The translations under genes were made by a program, and so were the position numbers. A DNA stretch of 21,980 nucleotides from NCBI GenBank assembly GCA_030690515.1, contig JAUYGP010000534.1:1-21980 (forward strand). Reading direction: 5' to 3'. This document shows, in pieces, positions 1-9,500 of this stretch; position 1 is the stretch's first letter, and every line of letters begins with the position of its first letter. This DNA is from Giesbergeria sp. Lineage in GTDB: Bacteria; Pseudomonadota; Gammaproteobacteria; Burkholderiales; Burkholderiaceae_C. The notes below the pieces were generated by a model. The model made no database searches. It saw nothing but the letters and a program-made list of their open reading frames with translations, and was not told the DNA's origin.

Positions 1-2141
1 GCGCCCACGGCCGCGCTCGAAACCTCTTGGTGGCGGCCACCGGCACCGGCAAGACGGTGGTGGCGGCGTTTGACTACCGCAACATGTGCCGCATTGAGGG
101 CGGGCGCCCACGTCTTTTGTTTGTGGCCCACCGCGAAGAAATCCTGCGCCAGGCCCTGCGCACCTACCGCGAGGTGCTGCGCGACCCCGAGTTCGGTGAC
201 CTGCTCACCGGCAGCCACCAACCCGAACGCTGGGACCATCTTTTTGCCACCATTGACAGCCTGACCAGCCGCGACTTGGTGGCCACCGTGGGTGCCGACC
301 ACTGGCACACCGTGGTGGTGGATGAATGTCATCGCCTGGCGGCTGACCGGTTTGACGCCTTCGCCAAAGCCATTCGCCCCCGCGTGTTGCTGGGACTGAC
401 GGCAACGCCTGAGCGCAGCGATGGCCAACCCATTGCGCAGTATTTCGACGCACGGCCAGACGGCAGCCCGGCGGTTGAGCTACGGCTGTGGCATGCGCTG
501 GACCTACAGTTACTGGCACCTTTTGAGTACTACGCCTGCGACGATGCCACCGACTTTTCGGACGTGCCATGGGACCGACCGGGAGAACGAGTGGCCGTGG
601 ACAACCTGGTGACGGGCAACGACGTGCGCGCCCGCCTGGTGGTCAATGAATGGCGCCGCTTGGCGTCTGATGCCAGGCAGTCGCGGGCCATCGTTTTCTG
701 TGTCTCGGTGGCGCATGCCGAGTTCATGACCGATTGGCTCAACCGCGCCGGTTTGCCCGCGGCCTGCGTGGTAGGCGCGACGGCCAGCGAAGAGCGGCGC
801 AGAGCACCGCAGCGCTTGGCGAAGGGCGAACTGTGCGCACTGGTGACGGTCGACCTGTACAACGAAGGCATTGACCTGCCAACGGTAGACACACTGTTGC
901 TGTTGCGGCCCACGCAAAGCCCGGTACTGTTCCAGCAGCAGATTGGTCGTGGCCTGCGTCTGGCGCCCGGCAAGGAAAGCTGCCTGGTGCTCGACTTTGT
1001 CGGTCAGCACCGCGCCGAGTTTCGGTTCGACCGCCTGCTGTCGAGCCTGACCGGTTTGTCGCGTCGCGAGCTAACAGACGGTGTGGAGAACGGCTTTGGC
1101 AGCTTGCCGCCCGGCTGTCACGTCCATCTGCAACGCCAAACCCGCGAGCAGGTGTTGCAAGGCTTGCGGGCCTTGATATCGCAGAACTGGCGACGCCTGA
1201 AAACCGAGCTACAAACCTATGCGGCACTGCGAGGCCGATCGGCTGTGCAGTTGAAAGATTTCCTTCACGACCAGGCCCTGGAGCTGGAGGATGTCTACCG
1301 TGCCAGTACAGGCCAAGGTCGCAGCGGCTGGACGGCATTGAAACGCGACGCCGGATTGATGGTTGCAGAGCCAGGTCCTGAAGAGGACTACTTCAGCCGC
1401 CGCTTGGGCGACCTGTTGCATGTGGATGATCCACGTCGACTCGCTGTGATGGCCGCAGTCGGTGCGCCGCTGCAGCACACACGGGCGCTCAAAGAAACGG
1501 ATGCCTTGGGCGTGCAGATGCTGGCCTACCAGATTGACGGACGCCATGACCAGGCCGCTGGGCACGAGGCCTTTATGGAACGTGTCGTGGAGCACCCCGC
1601 CATCGCCGCCGAGTTGGTGGAGTTGTCTGCGCTGCTGCAGGCCCGCAGTACCTTGGGCGCGCATCCGGTGCCCGGTCTTGAAGACACGCCCTTGTGCCTG
1701 CACGCCGCCTACGGCGCACGTGAAATTCTCACGGCGGTGGAGTGGTTGACGGCATCGCGCCGCATGCCCATGGTATCCGGCGTGCTTCCAATGGCTAAAC
1801 GCAAAACCGAGCTGCTGTTTGTCACGCTCGACAAGAGCGAGGGTTACCACGACCGCATCGCGTACCACGACTATGCGATCAGCGCCGAGCGCTTTCATTG
1901 GCAAAGCCAGAACAGCGCCGGCCCTGATACACCGGGCGGCAGGCGTTACCTCGAAAGCGCAACCAATGGCTGGCAGTTCCAACTTTTTGTGAGGCCGCGC
2001 AAGGGCGAAGCCTACCGCGCCTGTGGCCCCGTGACGCTGGAGTCGGCCGAAGGCAACCGACCCATGAGCATCGTCTGGAAACTTCAAACACCGCTGCCAG
2101 CCCGATTGTTCAGAGAGTTCAGTGTGCTGCGCGGGGTGTAG
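1..2141 (+). CDS. DUF3427-type superfamily II DNA/RNA helicase (5' end outside window)
   Basis: ATP-dependent SF2 helicase/translocase. The frame is open from base 3, so the gene begins upstream of the window; the TTG at 27 is internal. Seen: Walker A ATGTGKT right at the left edge, the DEAH-type box DECH (bases 321-332), motif III TAT with the following PERSDG (near 396-420), then the helicase C lobe with NEGIDLP (motif V) and QQIGRGLR (motif VI). The last ~350 residues, ending in RPMSIVWKLQTPLP, match my recollection of the DUF3427 C-terminal domain. Members of this family usually carry a phospholipase-D-like nuclease domain before the helicase, which here would lie outside the window. The cellular role is not settled; such proteins often sit in variable or defence-rich regions. 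The gene converges on mscS with 31 bp between stops. Family assignment is firm, function is not. Confidence 0.88.
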   Translation, partial: AHGRARNLLVAATGTGKTVVAAFDYRNMCRIEGGRPRLLFVAHREEILRQALRTYREVLRDPEFGDLLTGSHQPERWDHLFATIDSLTSRDLVATVGADHWHTVVVDECHRLAADRFDAFAKAIRPRVLLGLTATPERSDGQPIAQYFDARPDGSPAVELRLWHALDLQLLAPFEYYACDDATDFSDVPWDRPGERVAVDNLVTGNDVRARLVVNEWRRLASDARQSRAIVFCVSVAHAEFMTDWLNRAGLPAACVVGATASEERRRAPQRLAKGELCALVTVDLYNEGIDLPTVDTLLLLRPTQSPVLFQQQIGRGLRLAPGKESCLVLDFVGQHRAEFRFDRLLSSLTGLSRRELTDGVENGFGSLPPGCHVHLQRQTREQVLQGLRALISQNWRRLKTELQTYAALRGRSAVQLKDFLHDQALELEDVYRASTGQGRSGWTALKRDAGLMVAEPGPEEDYFSRRLGDLLHVDDPRRLAVMAAVGAPLQHTRALKETDALGVQMLAYQIDGRHDQAAGHEAFMERVVEHPAIAAELVELSALLQARSTLGAHPVPGLEDTPLCLHAAYGAREILTAVEWLTASRRMPMVSGVLPMAKRKTELLFVTLDKSEGYHDRIAYHDYAISAERFHWQSQNSAGPDTPGGRRYLESATNGWQFQLFVRPRKGEAYRACGPVTLESAEGNRPMSIVWKLQTPLPARLFREFSVLRGV

Positions 2142-2172
2142 CGCTGGCCAGCACGATCAACCGTGCTTGTGC

Positions 2173-3006
2173 TCAAGCCCTACGCCCTGTGGCGCTGGCA
2201 CCTCGCACTACGGGCACCTCCGCTGGAGGCAGCAGTGGCTGTGCGCCGATTTGGCGCAGCGCATCGCGGCCCCGTACGGTCAGATCCGATGTGAACCGGA
2301 ACTGCTGGCGTGGGTCGACCGGGTAGGCGCGGATGCGGTACTGGGTGCCCCACTCCAGCTCGCGCACCAGCACGACGACCGGGGCGAGGATCTGTAGATA
2401 GGCGCTGGTCAGCGCGACATTTTCCAGTGCCGTCTGCGCCTGGCGTGCATCGTGGTTGGGGTGGACGTGAAACCCCGCCGAGCATTGCAGGCGGGGGCTG
2501 CCGTTGTTGGCGTTTTTGACGGCCGTGTTCCAGAGCTTCAGGTGGGGGATGGTGACGTAGTCGTCGTCCGGGGTGACCAGGGCCACGCTGCGCATGCCGA
2601 CGTGTACGACCTCGCCGTAAATGCCGTCAATCTCGATCCAGTCGCCCGGACGGTAAGGGCGTTCGAAAGCCGACACGACGCCGGCAATCAGGCTGCTCAC
2701 ATAGTCCTTCAGCGCAAAGCCCAGGGCCAGGCCAGCGGTGCCCAGCAGGGCTGCCATGTTCTGCCAGGATGGCTCGATGACGATGGGCAGGGCCAGCAGG
2801 AGCGCGATGCCGATGATGACCAGCCGCAACAGGGGCACCGTTGCCAGCACCATGTGGCGGTAGTGGCCGTGCAGCTTGTCGGCGGCCCAGGGCAGCACGC
2901 GCTGCTCCAGGGTGATCAGCACCAGGGCACCCACGACGATGAGTGCCAGTTCGATCAGCGCGGCCGCATCCAGCGTCTGGAACAGGTGGGAAACAGCGGA
3001 TTCCAT
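2173..3006 (-). CDS. MscS-family small-conductance mechanosensitive channel
   Basis: Inner-membrane channel that opens under membrane tension and releases solutes on osmotic downshock. The 277-residue protein has hydrophobic segments near residues 14-35 and 55-80 and a pore-lining TM3 near 84-115 containing the Gly/Ala-rich stretch GTAGLALGFALKDYVSS. The MscS beta-domain follows with RPGDWIEIDGIYGEVVHVG and TIPHLKLWNTAVKN, then the C-terminal alpha/beta domain. The length is that of the minimal MscS type, without the long periplasmic region of MscK. The ATG start at 3006 lies 10 bp after the stop of the upstream gene and has only a weak ribosome site (GAAGAG). It is probably the last gene of the nudJ-(3017-4268)-mscS run. 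Confidence 0.93.
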   Translation of the reverse strand: MESAVSHLFQTLDAAALIELALIVVGALVLITLEQRVLPWAADKLHGHYRHMVLATVPLLRLVIIGIALLLALPIVIEPSWQNMAALLGTAGLALGFALKDYVSSLIAGVVSAFERPYRPGDWIEIDGIYGEVVHVGMRSVALVTPDDDYVTIPHLKLWNTAVKNANNGSPRLQCSAGFHVHPNHDARQAQTALENVALTSAYLQILAPVVVLVRELEWGTQYRIRAYPVDPRQQFRFTSDLTVRGRDALRQIGAQPLLPPAEVPVVRGASATGRRA

Positions 3007-3016
3007 GCGTTGCTCT

Positions 3017-4268
3017 TCAGAAACTGTCTGTCAGGTAGCCGCGTGCACGTAGAAAGGCCCGCACGCCGGGGTAGGCCAAGGGGGTGACTTGCCAGCGATC
3101 TGCGTCCTGCCGCTCGACCAGGCCCAGGGCGTGCAGGTGCAACAGTTGGAGATTCAAATGCGCCGCAGCGATGGGCAGCAAGGTGGCCAGGAGCGGCGCC
3201 TCCAGGCCGTTGTGCAGTAGCAGGGCATGCAGCACCAGGGCTGTTTCGTCGCCCGCATCCGAGGCGGGAGCGCGGGGTTCGAGTTCCGGGGCCACCCAGA
3301 TGGCGTCGGTCGGTGGGGGGGGCGTCGTCGCCTGTCTGTGTTGCCTGCGGTTCGATGGCCGTGCGCAGGCGTTCGCGCCAGAAATGCCAGGCTACGCCCA
3401 GGTTGCCCCGGCAGCGGGCCGCCAGCTGGCGCAACTCGGGGCTGACGGGTGTTTGCGCATCTTCTTCCCCGTCTTCGGGTTCGGGCAGCAGGCTGATGCC
3501 GCTGTGGGCGCTGAGAAAGCGCACCGCCTGCGTGGGCTGGGTCTCTGGCTGGAGTAGCAGCGTGGTCAGCGCCGCGCCGTCGAAGGCCTGCAGCGTCAGC
3601 ACCGGCGTGGCAGGCCATGCGCAGATGCGCTGGAGGTAGGCCCAGGCCCAACTGTCGCAGCCGATGACGCCCGGGCCGAGGGCTCCCGAGAAGGCCAGGT
3701 CGAGAAAGCCGCGCACCAGTGCCAGCCCATTGGCGTTGCGCAGGTAGCAGCGTTCGAGCGCGGGCAGGGCCCACAGGCCCGGGCCGCTGTCGCAGCAGCG
3801 GGTGAGCCATTGCACGTCGGCGGCCAGGATCTCCTGTGCTGTGGGCGGCTCCAGCAGCCGCACAGACCGCCCACGGGCCCAGTGCGCCAGGATGTCGGCG
3901 TGGCCGCAGAACGGTTGACCAACCAGAATGCCGACGACGCCGGGCGCAGGAGCGTTGCCAGCCTTGGCTGCATAGATCTGGTCAAAGGCGCGGGCAGCGC
4001 CTTCCCAGCGCAGAGGGGGGGCGAGCCTGTCCAGCTGGGCCGGTGGCAGGCTGCTCAGTGTGGCCTCGGGCTGTGCCAGGGTGTCGCGTTGGTCCTGGCG
4101 ACTGAACAGCTGGGCGAGCAGTCGCCACTTTCTGCGCAGCGCAGCGGGCGTCGAATCTGCGGGCAGGCAATAGTCGTTTGCAGCCGCCATTTGCCAAAGC
4201 GGCCGTGGTTCACGGAGGGTGTGGTCAACAGCCATGGGGTCAGGATGCGGAAAAGGCAATGATGCCAT
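3017..4268 (-). pseudogene. Conserved protein with degenerate P-loop-like N-part and winged-helix-like C-part, interrupted by a frameshift
   Basis: I do not recognise a named family. Translation from ATG 4268 (or an internal ATG at 4235) gives a coherent protein for about 315 residues and then turns into unrelated Arg/Pro-rich sequence after the run of eight C on the coding strand (3322-3315). The sensible continuation (AIWVAPELEP... to LRARGYLTDSF, stop at 3017) is in another frame; removing one C from the run joins the two. The joined protein would be about 410 residues. Its N-part has GILVGQPFCGHADIL, placed like a Walker A loop but lacking GKS/T, and GPGVIGCDSWAWAYL, placed like a strand-plus-acid Walker B. 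The last ~70 residues alternate helices and end like a winged helix. I infer a degenerate AAA/STAND-like protein. It lies between nudJ and mscS, 10 bp from mscS, so it may be functionally tied to the channel. The frameshift could be a sequencing error, a fixed mutation or slippage-prone switching. Confidence 0.65.
3315..3322. repeat. G8/C8 homopolymer at the frameshift point
   Basis: Eight consecutive G on the plus strand (C on the coding strand) inside the gene at 3017-4268. The reading frame changes exactly here: seven C would keep the upstream and downstream protein in one frame. Runs of this length are prone to replication slippage and to sequencing error. Confidence 0.85.
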
Positions 4269-4295
4269 TTCCGCAGGCGCCGTCGCCGAAGGGCG

Positions 4296-4787
4296 TCAGT
4301 CCTCGTCCTGGGGCGTGGTCACGCTGGCATCGGTGTGCACCAAGCCCAGCGGGAAGCGCTGGCCTGCCAGGTAGTCTTCCAGGCAACGCAGCAGCAGCGG
4401 GCTGCGGTGGCGCTCTGTGCAGGCGCGGATTTCTTCGGGTGTCATCCACAGGGTGCGCACAATGCCCGAGTCCAGCGCGCGCCAGTCGTGGTGCGTGCCC
4501 AGCGTGCCGGCAAAGGCAAAACGCATATAGGTCAGGTCGTCGCCCGTACGTGTCTTGGTGAACCGGTTGAGGTACACGCCGATCAGCGCCGTGGGCACAA
4601 AGTCGTGGGCGGTTTCCTCCAGCACCTCGCGGGCGCAGGCCTGCATGGGGGATTCGCCCGGGTCCAGGTGGCCTGCGGGATTGTTGAGCTTGAGGCCATC
4701 GGTGGTTTCCTCTTCCACGAGAAGGAATCGCCCTTCGCGTTCGATGAGGGCCGCCACGGTGACGTTGGGTTTCCAGCGGTTGGGCAT
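4296..4787 (-). CDS. nudJ: NudJ-like NUDIX hydrolase
   Basis: Hydrolyses nucleoside di/triphosphate or related pyrophosphate substrates; E. coli NudJ acts on thiamine-pyrophosphate-type compounds and NTPs. The 163-residue protein has a full NUDIX box near residues 38-60: G-HLDPG-E-SPMQACA-RE-VLEE-T, which supplies the metal-binding REVLEE core. It resembles E. coli NudJ from end to end: KPNVTVAALIEREGRFLLVEEE at the start, NPAGHLDPGES, and near the C-terminus HRSPLLLRCLEDYLAGQRFPLGLV, matching the RSPLV..IRCY.SGQRYPL region of NudJ. The ATG at 4787 lies 71 bp from the start of the divergent LysE pseudogene, so its promoter must be in that short gap. It is followed after 27 bp by the frameshifted gene and then mscS. 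The final residues are acidic (PQDED). Confidence 0.9.
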   Translation of the reverse strand: MPNRWKPNVTVAALIEREGRFLLVEEETTDGLKLNNPAGHLDPGESPMQACAREVLEETAHDFVPTALIGVYLNRFTKTRTGDDLTYMRFAFAGTLGTHHDWRALDSGIVRTLWMTPEEIRACTERHRSPLLLRCLEDYLAGQRFPLGLVHTDASVTTPQDED

Positions 4788-4858
4788 GGCGCGTATTATC
4801 GTGAACCGTCGTTCTCGCCCCCGTGGCCCGCATTTTTTCGTAGCAGCAAGGGGTTTCC

Positions 4859-5288
4859 ATGGCCTGGCATACCTGGTTATCTATCTCGTGGCGGCCGTGG
4901 GCTTTTCGCTCACGCCTGGCCCCAACAGCCTGCTGGCGCTGACCCATTGCGCGCGCCACCGTTGCAACTCAAGCCCGATGCGGACGCGCCGTTTCCGCGC
5001 CGCAGTCAGTTGTTTCGCCCGCGGCTGTATGCAGCGGTGTCCAACCCCAAGGCGCTGCTGTTCTATGGCGCTTTCTTGCCCCAGTTTCTCGACCCGGCGC
5101 GCAGCCTGTGGCTGCAGTTCGCGGTGATGGCGGGCACGTTTTCCGCCATCGAGTGCGTGGTGGAATATCTGCTCGCCCGCATGGCGCACCGCATTCGCCC
5201 AAAGCTTGAGCGCCATGGCAAGCGCTTCAACCGCGTCTGCGGTGGCGCCTTTGCGGCCATGGGGGTGGCGCTGCCGATGACGCGCTGA
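4859..5288 (+). pseudogene. LysE/RhtB-family amino-acid exporter pseudogene (two frame changes and an internal deletion)
   Basis: Remains of an inner-membrane amino-acid efflux protein. ATG 4859 opens MAWHTWL in one frame. The family signature YLVAAVGFSLTPGPNSLLALTH is in a second frame (from about 4878). The C-terminal half, from RAPPLQLKPDADAPF through YAAVSNPKALLFYGAFLPQFLDP to the stop at 5288, is in the third frame. A complete family member is about 205-215 residues; this is about 140 codons. Roughly 60-70 residues (TM2-TM3 region) are missing at a junction near 4945-4958, inside a GCGCGCC-type sequence that could have helped recombination. The stop directly abuts the stop of the GNAT gene on the other strand. 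Almost certainly non-functional. Confidence 0.88.
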
Positions 5289-5819
5289 TCAAGCCAGCGT
5301 GCGCAGCATGTACACGGCACCTTCGCCATAGGCGGCCAGGTGCAGGCGCTGCACTGCATCGCGCAGAGCGTGCACGGCATAGCCGTGGCGCTCCCAATAC
5401 CCTTGTGATCCCTGCACCGCGACCAGCGCCGAGCGTGTGAGGCCCCGCGCCACTGCGCTGCACCAGACCGGCGCCAGCAGTGCCTGGGCCAAGCCCTGCC
5501 CGGCCAGCGCGGGCAGCACGGCCATGTCGTGCAGGTACAGCGTATCTGGGGGGTTGGCGGCGTCGAAGTCGCCGTGCAGCGGCGTGACCTTGCCTGCGAG
5601 CGAGTCGTAGGCGGCAAGGTAGGCACAGAGTTGGCCTGCGCGTTCCAGCACCACCGAGCATTGGGCCGGGCTTGCCAAGCGACGCGCATATACGGCCGCG
5701 CTTTCGATATAGCCATCGCCATAGCAGGCACGCTGCACCGCCAGCAGGCCGGGCAGGTCTTGAGCGGTGAGGGGGCGGACGATGGCGTTCATGGGCTGTT
5801 GCTGCGGCGGGGTTTGCAT
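5289..5819 (-). CDS. GNAT-family N-acetyltransferase
   Basis: Cytosolic acyltransferase that moves an acetyl group from acetyl-CoA to an amine; the substrate cannot be read from the sequence. The 176-residue form starts at ATG 5819 (MQTPPQQQPMNAIVRPL), with GGAAG about 11 bases upstream; an in-frame ATG at 5792 (MNAIVRPLTAQDLP) fits the usual GNAT N-terminus equally well. The coenzyme-A motif A is clear: LHDMAVLPALAGQGLAQAL, with the Q-x-x-G-x-A/L type pyrophosphate loop. SQGYWERHGY is the usual motif-B region. The long upstream frame extension to 5909 has low-complexity basic sequence and is unlikely to be translated. It is monocistronic as far as can be seen; its stop touches the LysE pseudogene. 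Confidence 0.87.
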   Translation of the reverse strand: MQTPPQQQPMNAIVRPLTAQDLPGLLAVQRACYGDGYIESAAVYARRLASPAQCSVVLERAGQLCAYLAAYDSLAGKVTPLHGDFDAANPPDTLYLHDMAVLPALAGQGLAQALLAPVWCSAVARGLTRSALVAVQGSQGYWERHGYAVHALRDAVQRLHLAAYGEGAVYMLRTLA

Positions 5820-6526
5820 TGGGATGACATCTTCCCCGATCCTGCGTACGCGGTGGGGGATCGGCCTTTTGTCGCCTGTCTCGCTCCTGTGCAATTTGTT
5901 GTCAACCATGCCCAGCCTGCGCCACCAGCGGCTGGCACCGCGCTCAGTGCTCTACCTGCATCGCGGTGGTTAGGTGCTGCCCATCACGCTGCAGCACTGG
6001 GGTCTTCTGAGTTGGCTGGTGCGCACAACGGTCTGCGAGGTCACTGTGCGGCTGTACCCCCCTGACGCCTGAATCCACTTGCACCGATACGCTGGCCTGG
6101 GTGCATGCGATCCATGCACAGCTGGCCACACGGCATGCCCCTCCCCGCTGCGCTGCACACGGCGCAGCGCGACCCCCTGCTGGGGCTCAAAGGCGTGCGC
6201 GAGGCGGGGGTCGCCCGTGCGGCCATTGGGCGGTGGCTGGCCGGTAGGGGGCACATCTGACTTTAATCAAAAAAATGCTACATAAATAATAGCTACTAGC
6301 GCTTATAGGATAGGCTTTGTGGCCTGTTTTTATAAAAATGCTGTCTGAAAGATGCTTTGTATGCCCCCGGCAAGTGCCCTCTACATGTCTGTGGTCATGG
6401 GTGCAGTCAGGGTTTGCACGCATCCCATATTCAGCAATCTTCGCTTCAACCCATTGCCATGGCGTTCTCTGGATGGAGTGGCTTTTTGGTACGTGCGTCC
6501 GAGAATTCCGATCAAGGGGGGAATTT
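5820..6526. other. Stretch without a recognisable gene between the GNAT and multi-PAS kinase genes
   Basis: About 700 bp with only short overlapping frames on both strands, none with a convincing ribosome site or a family I know. A short inverted repeat CCGATCC/GGATCGG lies at 5836-5864. The frame from ATG 6135 to 6260 gives a plausible-looking 41-residue peptide (MPLPAALHTAQRDPLL...), but with no start signal. The right half holds the AT-rich repeat at 6263-6342 and must contain the kinase promoter, which I could not place. Confidence 0.5.
6263..6342. repeat. AT-rich interspersed element of Comamonadaceae type
   Basis: An abrupt AT-rich island in GC-rich sequence. It contains AATAGCTACTAGCGCTTATA followed by a diverged copy of the second arm (GGATAGGCTTTGTGGCC). 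From memory, close relatives of AATAGCTACTAGCGCTTAT...AAGCGCTAGAGGCC are scattered through intergenic regions of Acidovorax, Comamonas, Rhodoferax and relatives. A 9-base direct repeat AAAAATGCT flanks it at 6271-6279 and 6334-6342. The second arm is imperfect, so any hairpin is weak. Confidence 0.6.
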
Positions 6527-9500
6527 GTGGAAACTGAGAAAAAACCTGAATGCGCAGACCATCGGCAGCTCGATTTCATTCAGCGCATTGGTCGTATTGG
6601 CTATTGGGAATTCGATCCTCAACAACAGACCCTGTTTTTGCCCCAGGTTTCAAGGGAGCTTCTGGGAGAGACGATTGGCAGCATCCCGGATGCAGACCAG
6701 CCATTGCTACAGGCGTTGCTTGACCCTGAGCGCAAGCGCTTTCAAAGCGCCCTGGATGTTGCCGTAGCCAATGGCGCGCCGCTGCAGATCGAACTCCAGT
6801 TGGAAACCGCAGGGGGGCGGTGCGCCAGTCTGGCCGTTCGTGGAGGCCCACTGGAGGTCGATCAGGGCGCGACCTGGTTTGCGGGAACTTTTCAAGATGT
6901 CACGGTCGAGAAATTGCGCGACGTTGCCCACGAGACCATCAACACACAACTGCAAGCCCTGCTGGATGCCCTTCCGCAGGGCGTGAGTGTTGTCGATAAA
7001 GATATGCGGCTCATCCTGTGGAACCGGCAATTCTCCAAGATTCTCGACTTTCCTCAAGAACTGGTGTTCCAGAACGCACAGTTTGAGGATTTCATTCGAT
7101 TCAACGCGATGCGTGGAGACTATGGAGCCGGTGACCCCCATACCCAGGTGCAGGCGATCGTGGCGCGCGCACGCGAATTTCTGCCACACCGGTTTGAGCG
7201 GCGTTTACCCACTGGGCGGACTTTGTTGGTCGAGGGTTTTCCATTTCGCTCGGGCGGTGAAATATCAGGGTTCGTGACAACCTACACCGACGTTACGGAC
7301 CAGAAAATTTCAGAAGATCAGCTGACGCGACAGCGCGATGTGATGAAGACCGTGATCGACAACTTCCCAGGCGGAATCTCTTTGTGTGACCCCGACCTGC
7401 GGTTTACCACCTACAACGACCAGTTCATGCAACTGCTCGATTTTCCCCCCGAACTATTCGCCAAGGGGTGGGCCAGTTTTGAAGAACTGGCGTATTTCAA
7501 CGCCATGCGAGGTGAATATGGACCGGGCGACCCGCAGGAGCAGGTGCGCGCCACGGTCGAGCGCGCCCGCAACTTCCAGGCGCACCGTATCGAGCGCCAA
7601 CGACCGAATGGGCGTTGGCTCGAAATCGAAGGTACGCCCATCCCCAGCGGCGGGTTCGTCACGAGTTACATGGACATCACGGTACGCAAGCAAGCGGAAG
7701 AAGCCCTGAAAAAGAGCGAGGAGCGCTGGAACTTCGCCCTCGAAGGAGCCAATGAAGGTGTTTGGGATTGGAATTTCCAGACGGGTGAGGTGGTGTATTC
7801 CAAGCGCTGGAAGGAAATGTTCGGATACGCGGAAGCGGACATCGGCAACACCACGCAAGAGTGGCTGGATCGCGTGCACCCGGACGATCTGGAGACTGTC
7901 GGAACCTCCATTGAGCTGCACCTGTACACGATGAGCAAACCGCCTTCCATCGAGTACCGGTTCCGCTGCAAGGATGGCAGCTGGAAATGGACACTCGGGC
8001 GCGGCATGGTGGTCAAACGCAATGCTGAGGGCAAACCTCTGCGTCTGGTGGGAACAAATTCTGACATCTCCGAACGCAAGCAGATCGAGGCCGAACTGGT
8101 TCATTCCAAGGAAGTTGCGGAAGCCAGCCGGGAGAAGGTGACCAGTCTGCTGGACAATTCCGGGCAGGGCTTTCTCTCGTTCGGCGCCGACCTGGTGGTT
8201 GAGCCGGCCTACAGCAGAGCTTGCCAAGCCATGTTGGGTGGCGCCCCCGCCGGGCGCGATGCGGCCCGCGTGTTGTTTGGCAACGATGGCGCCAGGGCGG
8301 AGCTGCTGCATGCCGTCATTCCTGCCGTTTTGGCCGAGACCGACCCGGCAACCCAGGAGGTCATGCTGTCCTTATTGCCTGCGGAAATTCAGCGAGAGGA
8401 CCTGATTTTGAAGGCAGAGTATCGGCTGCTCGATGGCGACAGGCTCATGCTGGTGCTCACCGACATGACTGCCGAGCGGCGCATGGCGGCCATGCTCGAG
8501 AGCGAGCGGCGCCACCTGGAGCTGATCGTGATGGCGGTCTCGGACAGCCGCAACTTCTTTGAGACGATTGATGGATTCCAGGAGTTTCTGGCTCAGGGTT
8601 TGCCGCGTACGCTGGCCGATGGGCGAGCGCCCCAGGTTCTTGCTAAAGAGCTGTACCGGCAAATCCATACGTACAAGGGCTTGCTCAACCAGTTCAGCTT
8701 CCCCAGCGCACCCAAGGCTCTGCACGCGATAGAGACTCGTTTGTCTGAGTTGTCGTCGTCTAGAGAGGTGGTCACCGTGCAGCAACTGGCAGACCTGGTG
8801 TCGGCGCAGGCTCTGCAAACCGCATTGGATGCGGACCTGGCGGTTTTGTCCGGTGCCTTGGGTGAAGATTTCCTGGCGCGTGGTGAGAGCGTCACCCTGA
8901 CCAACGTGCAGGCACAACAACTCGAAGGTTTGGCTGCGCGCCTGTTGCGCGGCGAACCGATAGATACCGCAATCGCCGAGGTGCGCGCCTTGCTCGAGTC
9001 GCTATCCATGCTGCGTAAAGTGTCGATCAAGGACATGTTGATGGGTTTTGAGGGTCTGGTGCAGCAGGCCGCTACCCGGCTCGAAAAAGAGGTTGCACCG
9101 ATTGCGGTGGAAGACGATGCCGATGTCCAAGTCGATCCACAACGGTACCGTCCGTTCTTTCGTTCTCTGGTACATGTCTTTCGCAACGCCGTGGCGCATG
9201 GCATCGAGACACCTGAAGCCCGCTGGGCGGCCGGGAAGGATGAGGTGGGCCGAATCACATGCCGGCTTGCCCGCACAGATGACGCACTACAGATGTCTAT
9301 TGCCGACGACGGTGCTGGTATCTGCCTGGATGCCCTGCGCCAGCGCGCCGTTGCGGCGGGACTCTATTGCGCGCAGGACATAGGGGCGGTGCCCGATACT
9401 GACATCACGCAGTTGATTTTCATGGACAACATCAGTACGCAAGCCCAGGTGAGCGAGCTGGCGGGCCGTGGTGTGGGTTTGCCCGCGGTTCTGGCGGAGA

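Noticed and set aside
5836..5864. Inverted repeat CCGATCC/GGATCGG followed by CCTTTT on the plus strand
   Set aside because: The loop is 15 bases, only four T follow, and no plus-strand gene ends nearby, so I do not call it a terminator.
6135..6260. Small frame MPLPAALHTAQRDPLLGLKG...
   Set aside because: Looks protein-like but has no ribosome site or recognisable family; short frames of this kind arise by chance in GC-rich DNA.
6317..6526. Upstream extension of the multi-PAS kinase (70 residues)
   Set aside because: The added sequence overlaps the AT-rich repeat and shows no domain; the strong ribosome site before GTG 6527 marks a better start.
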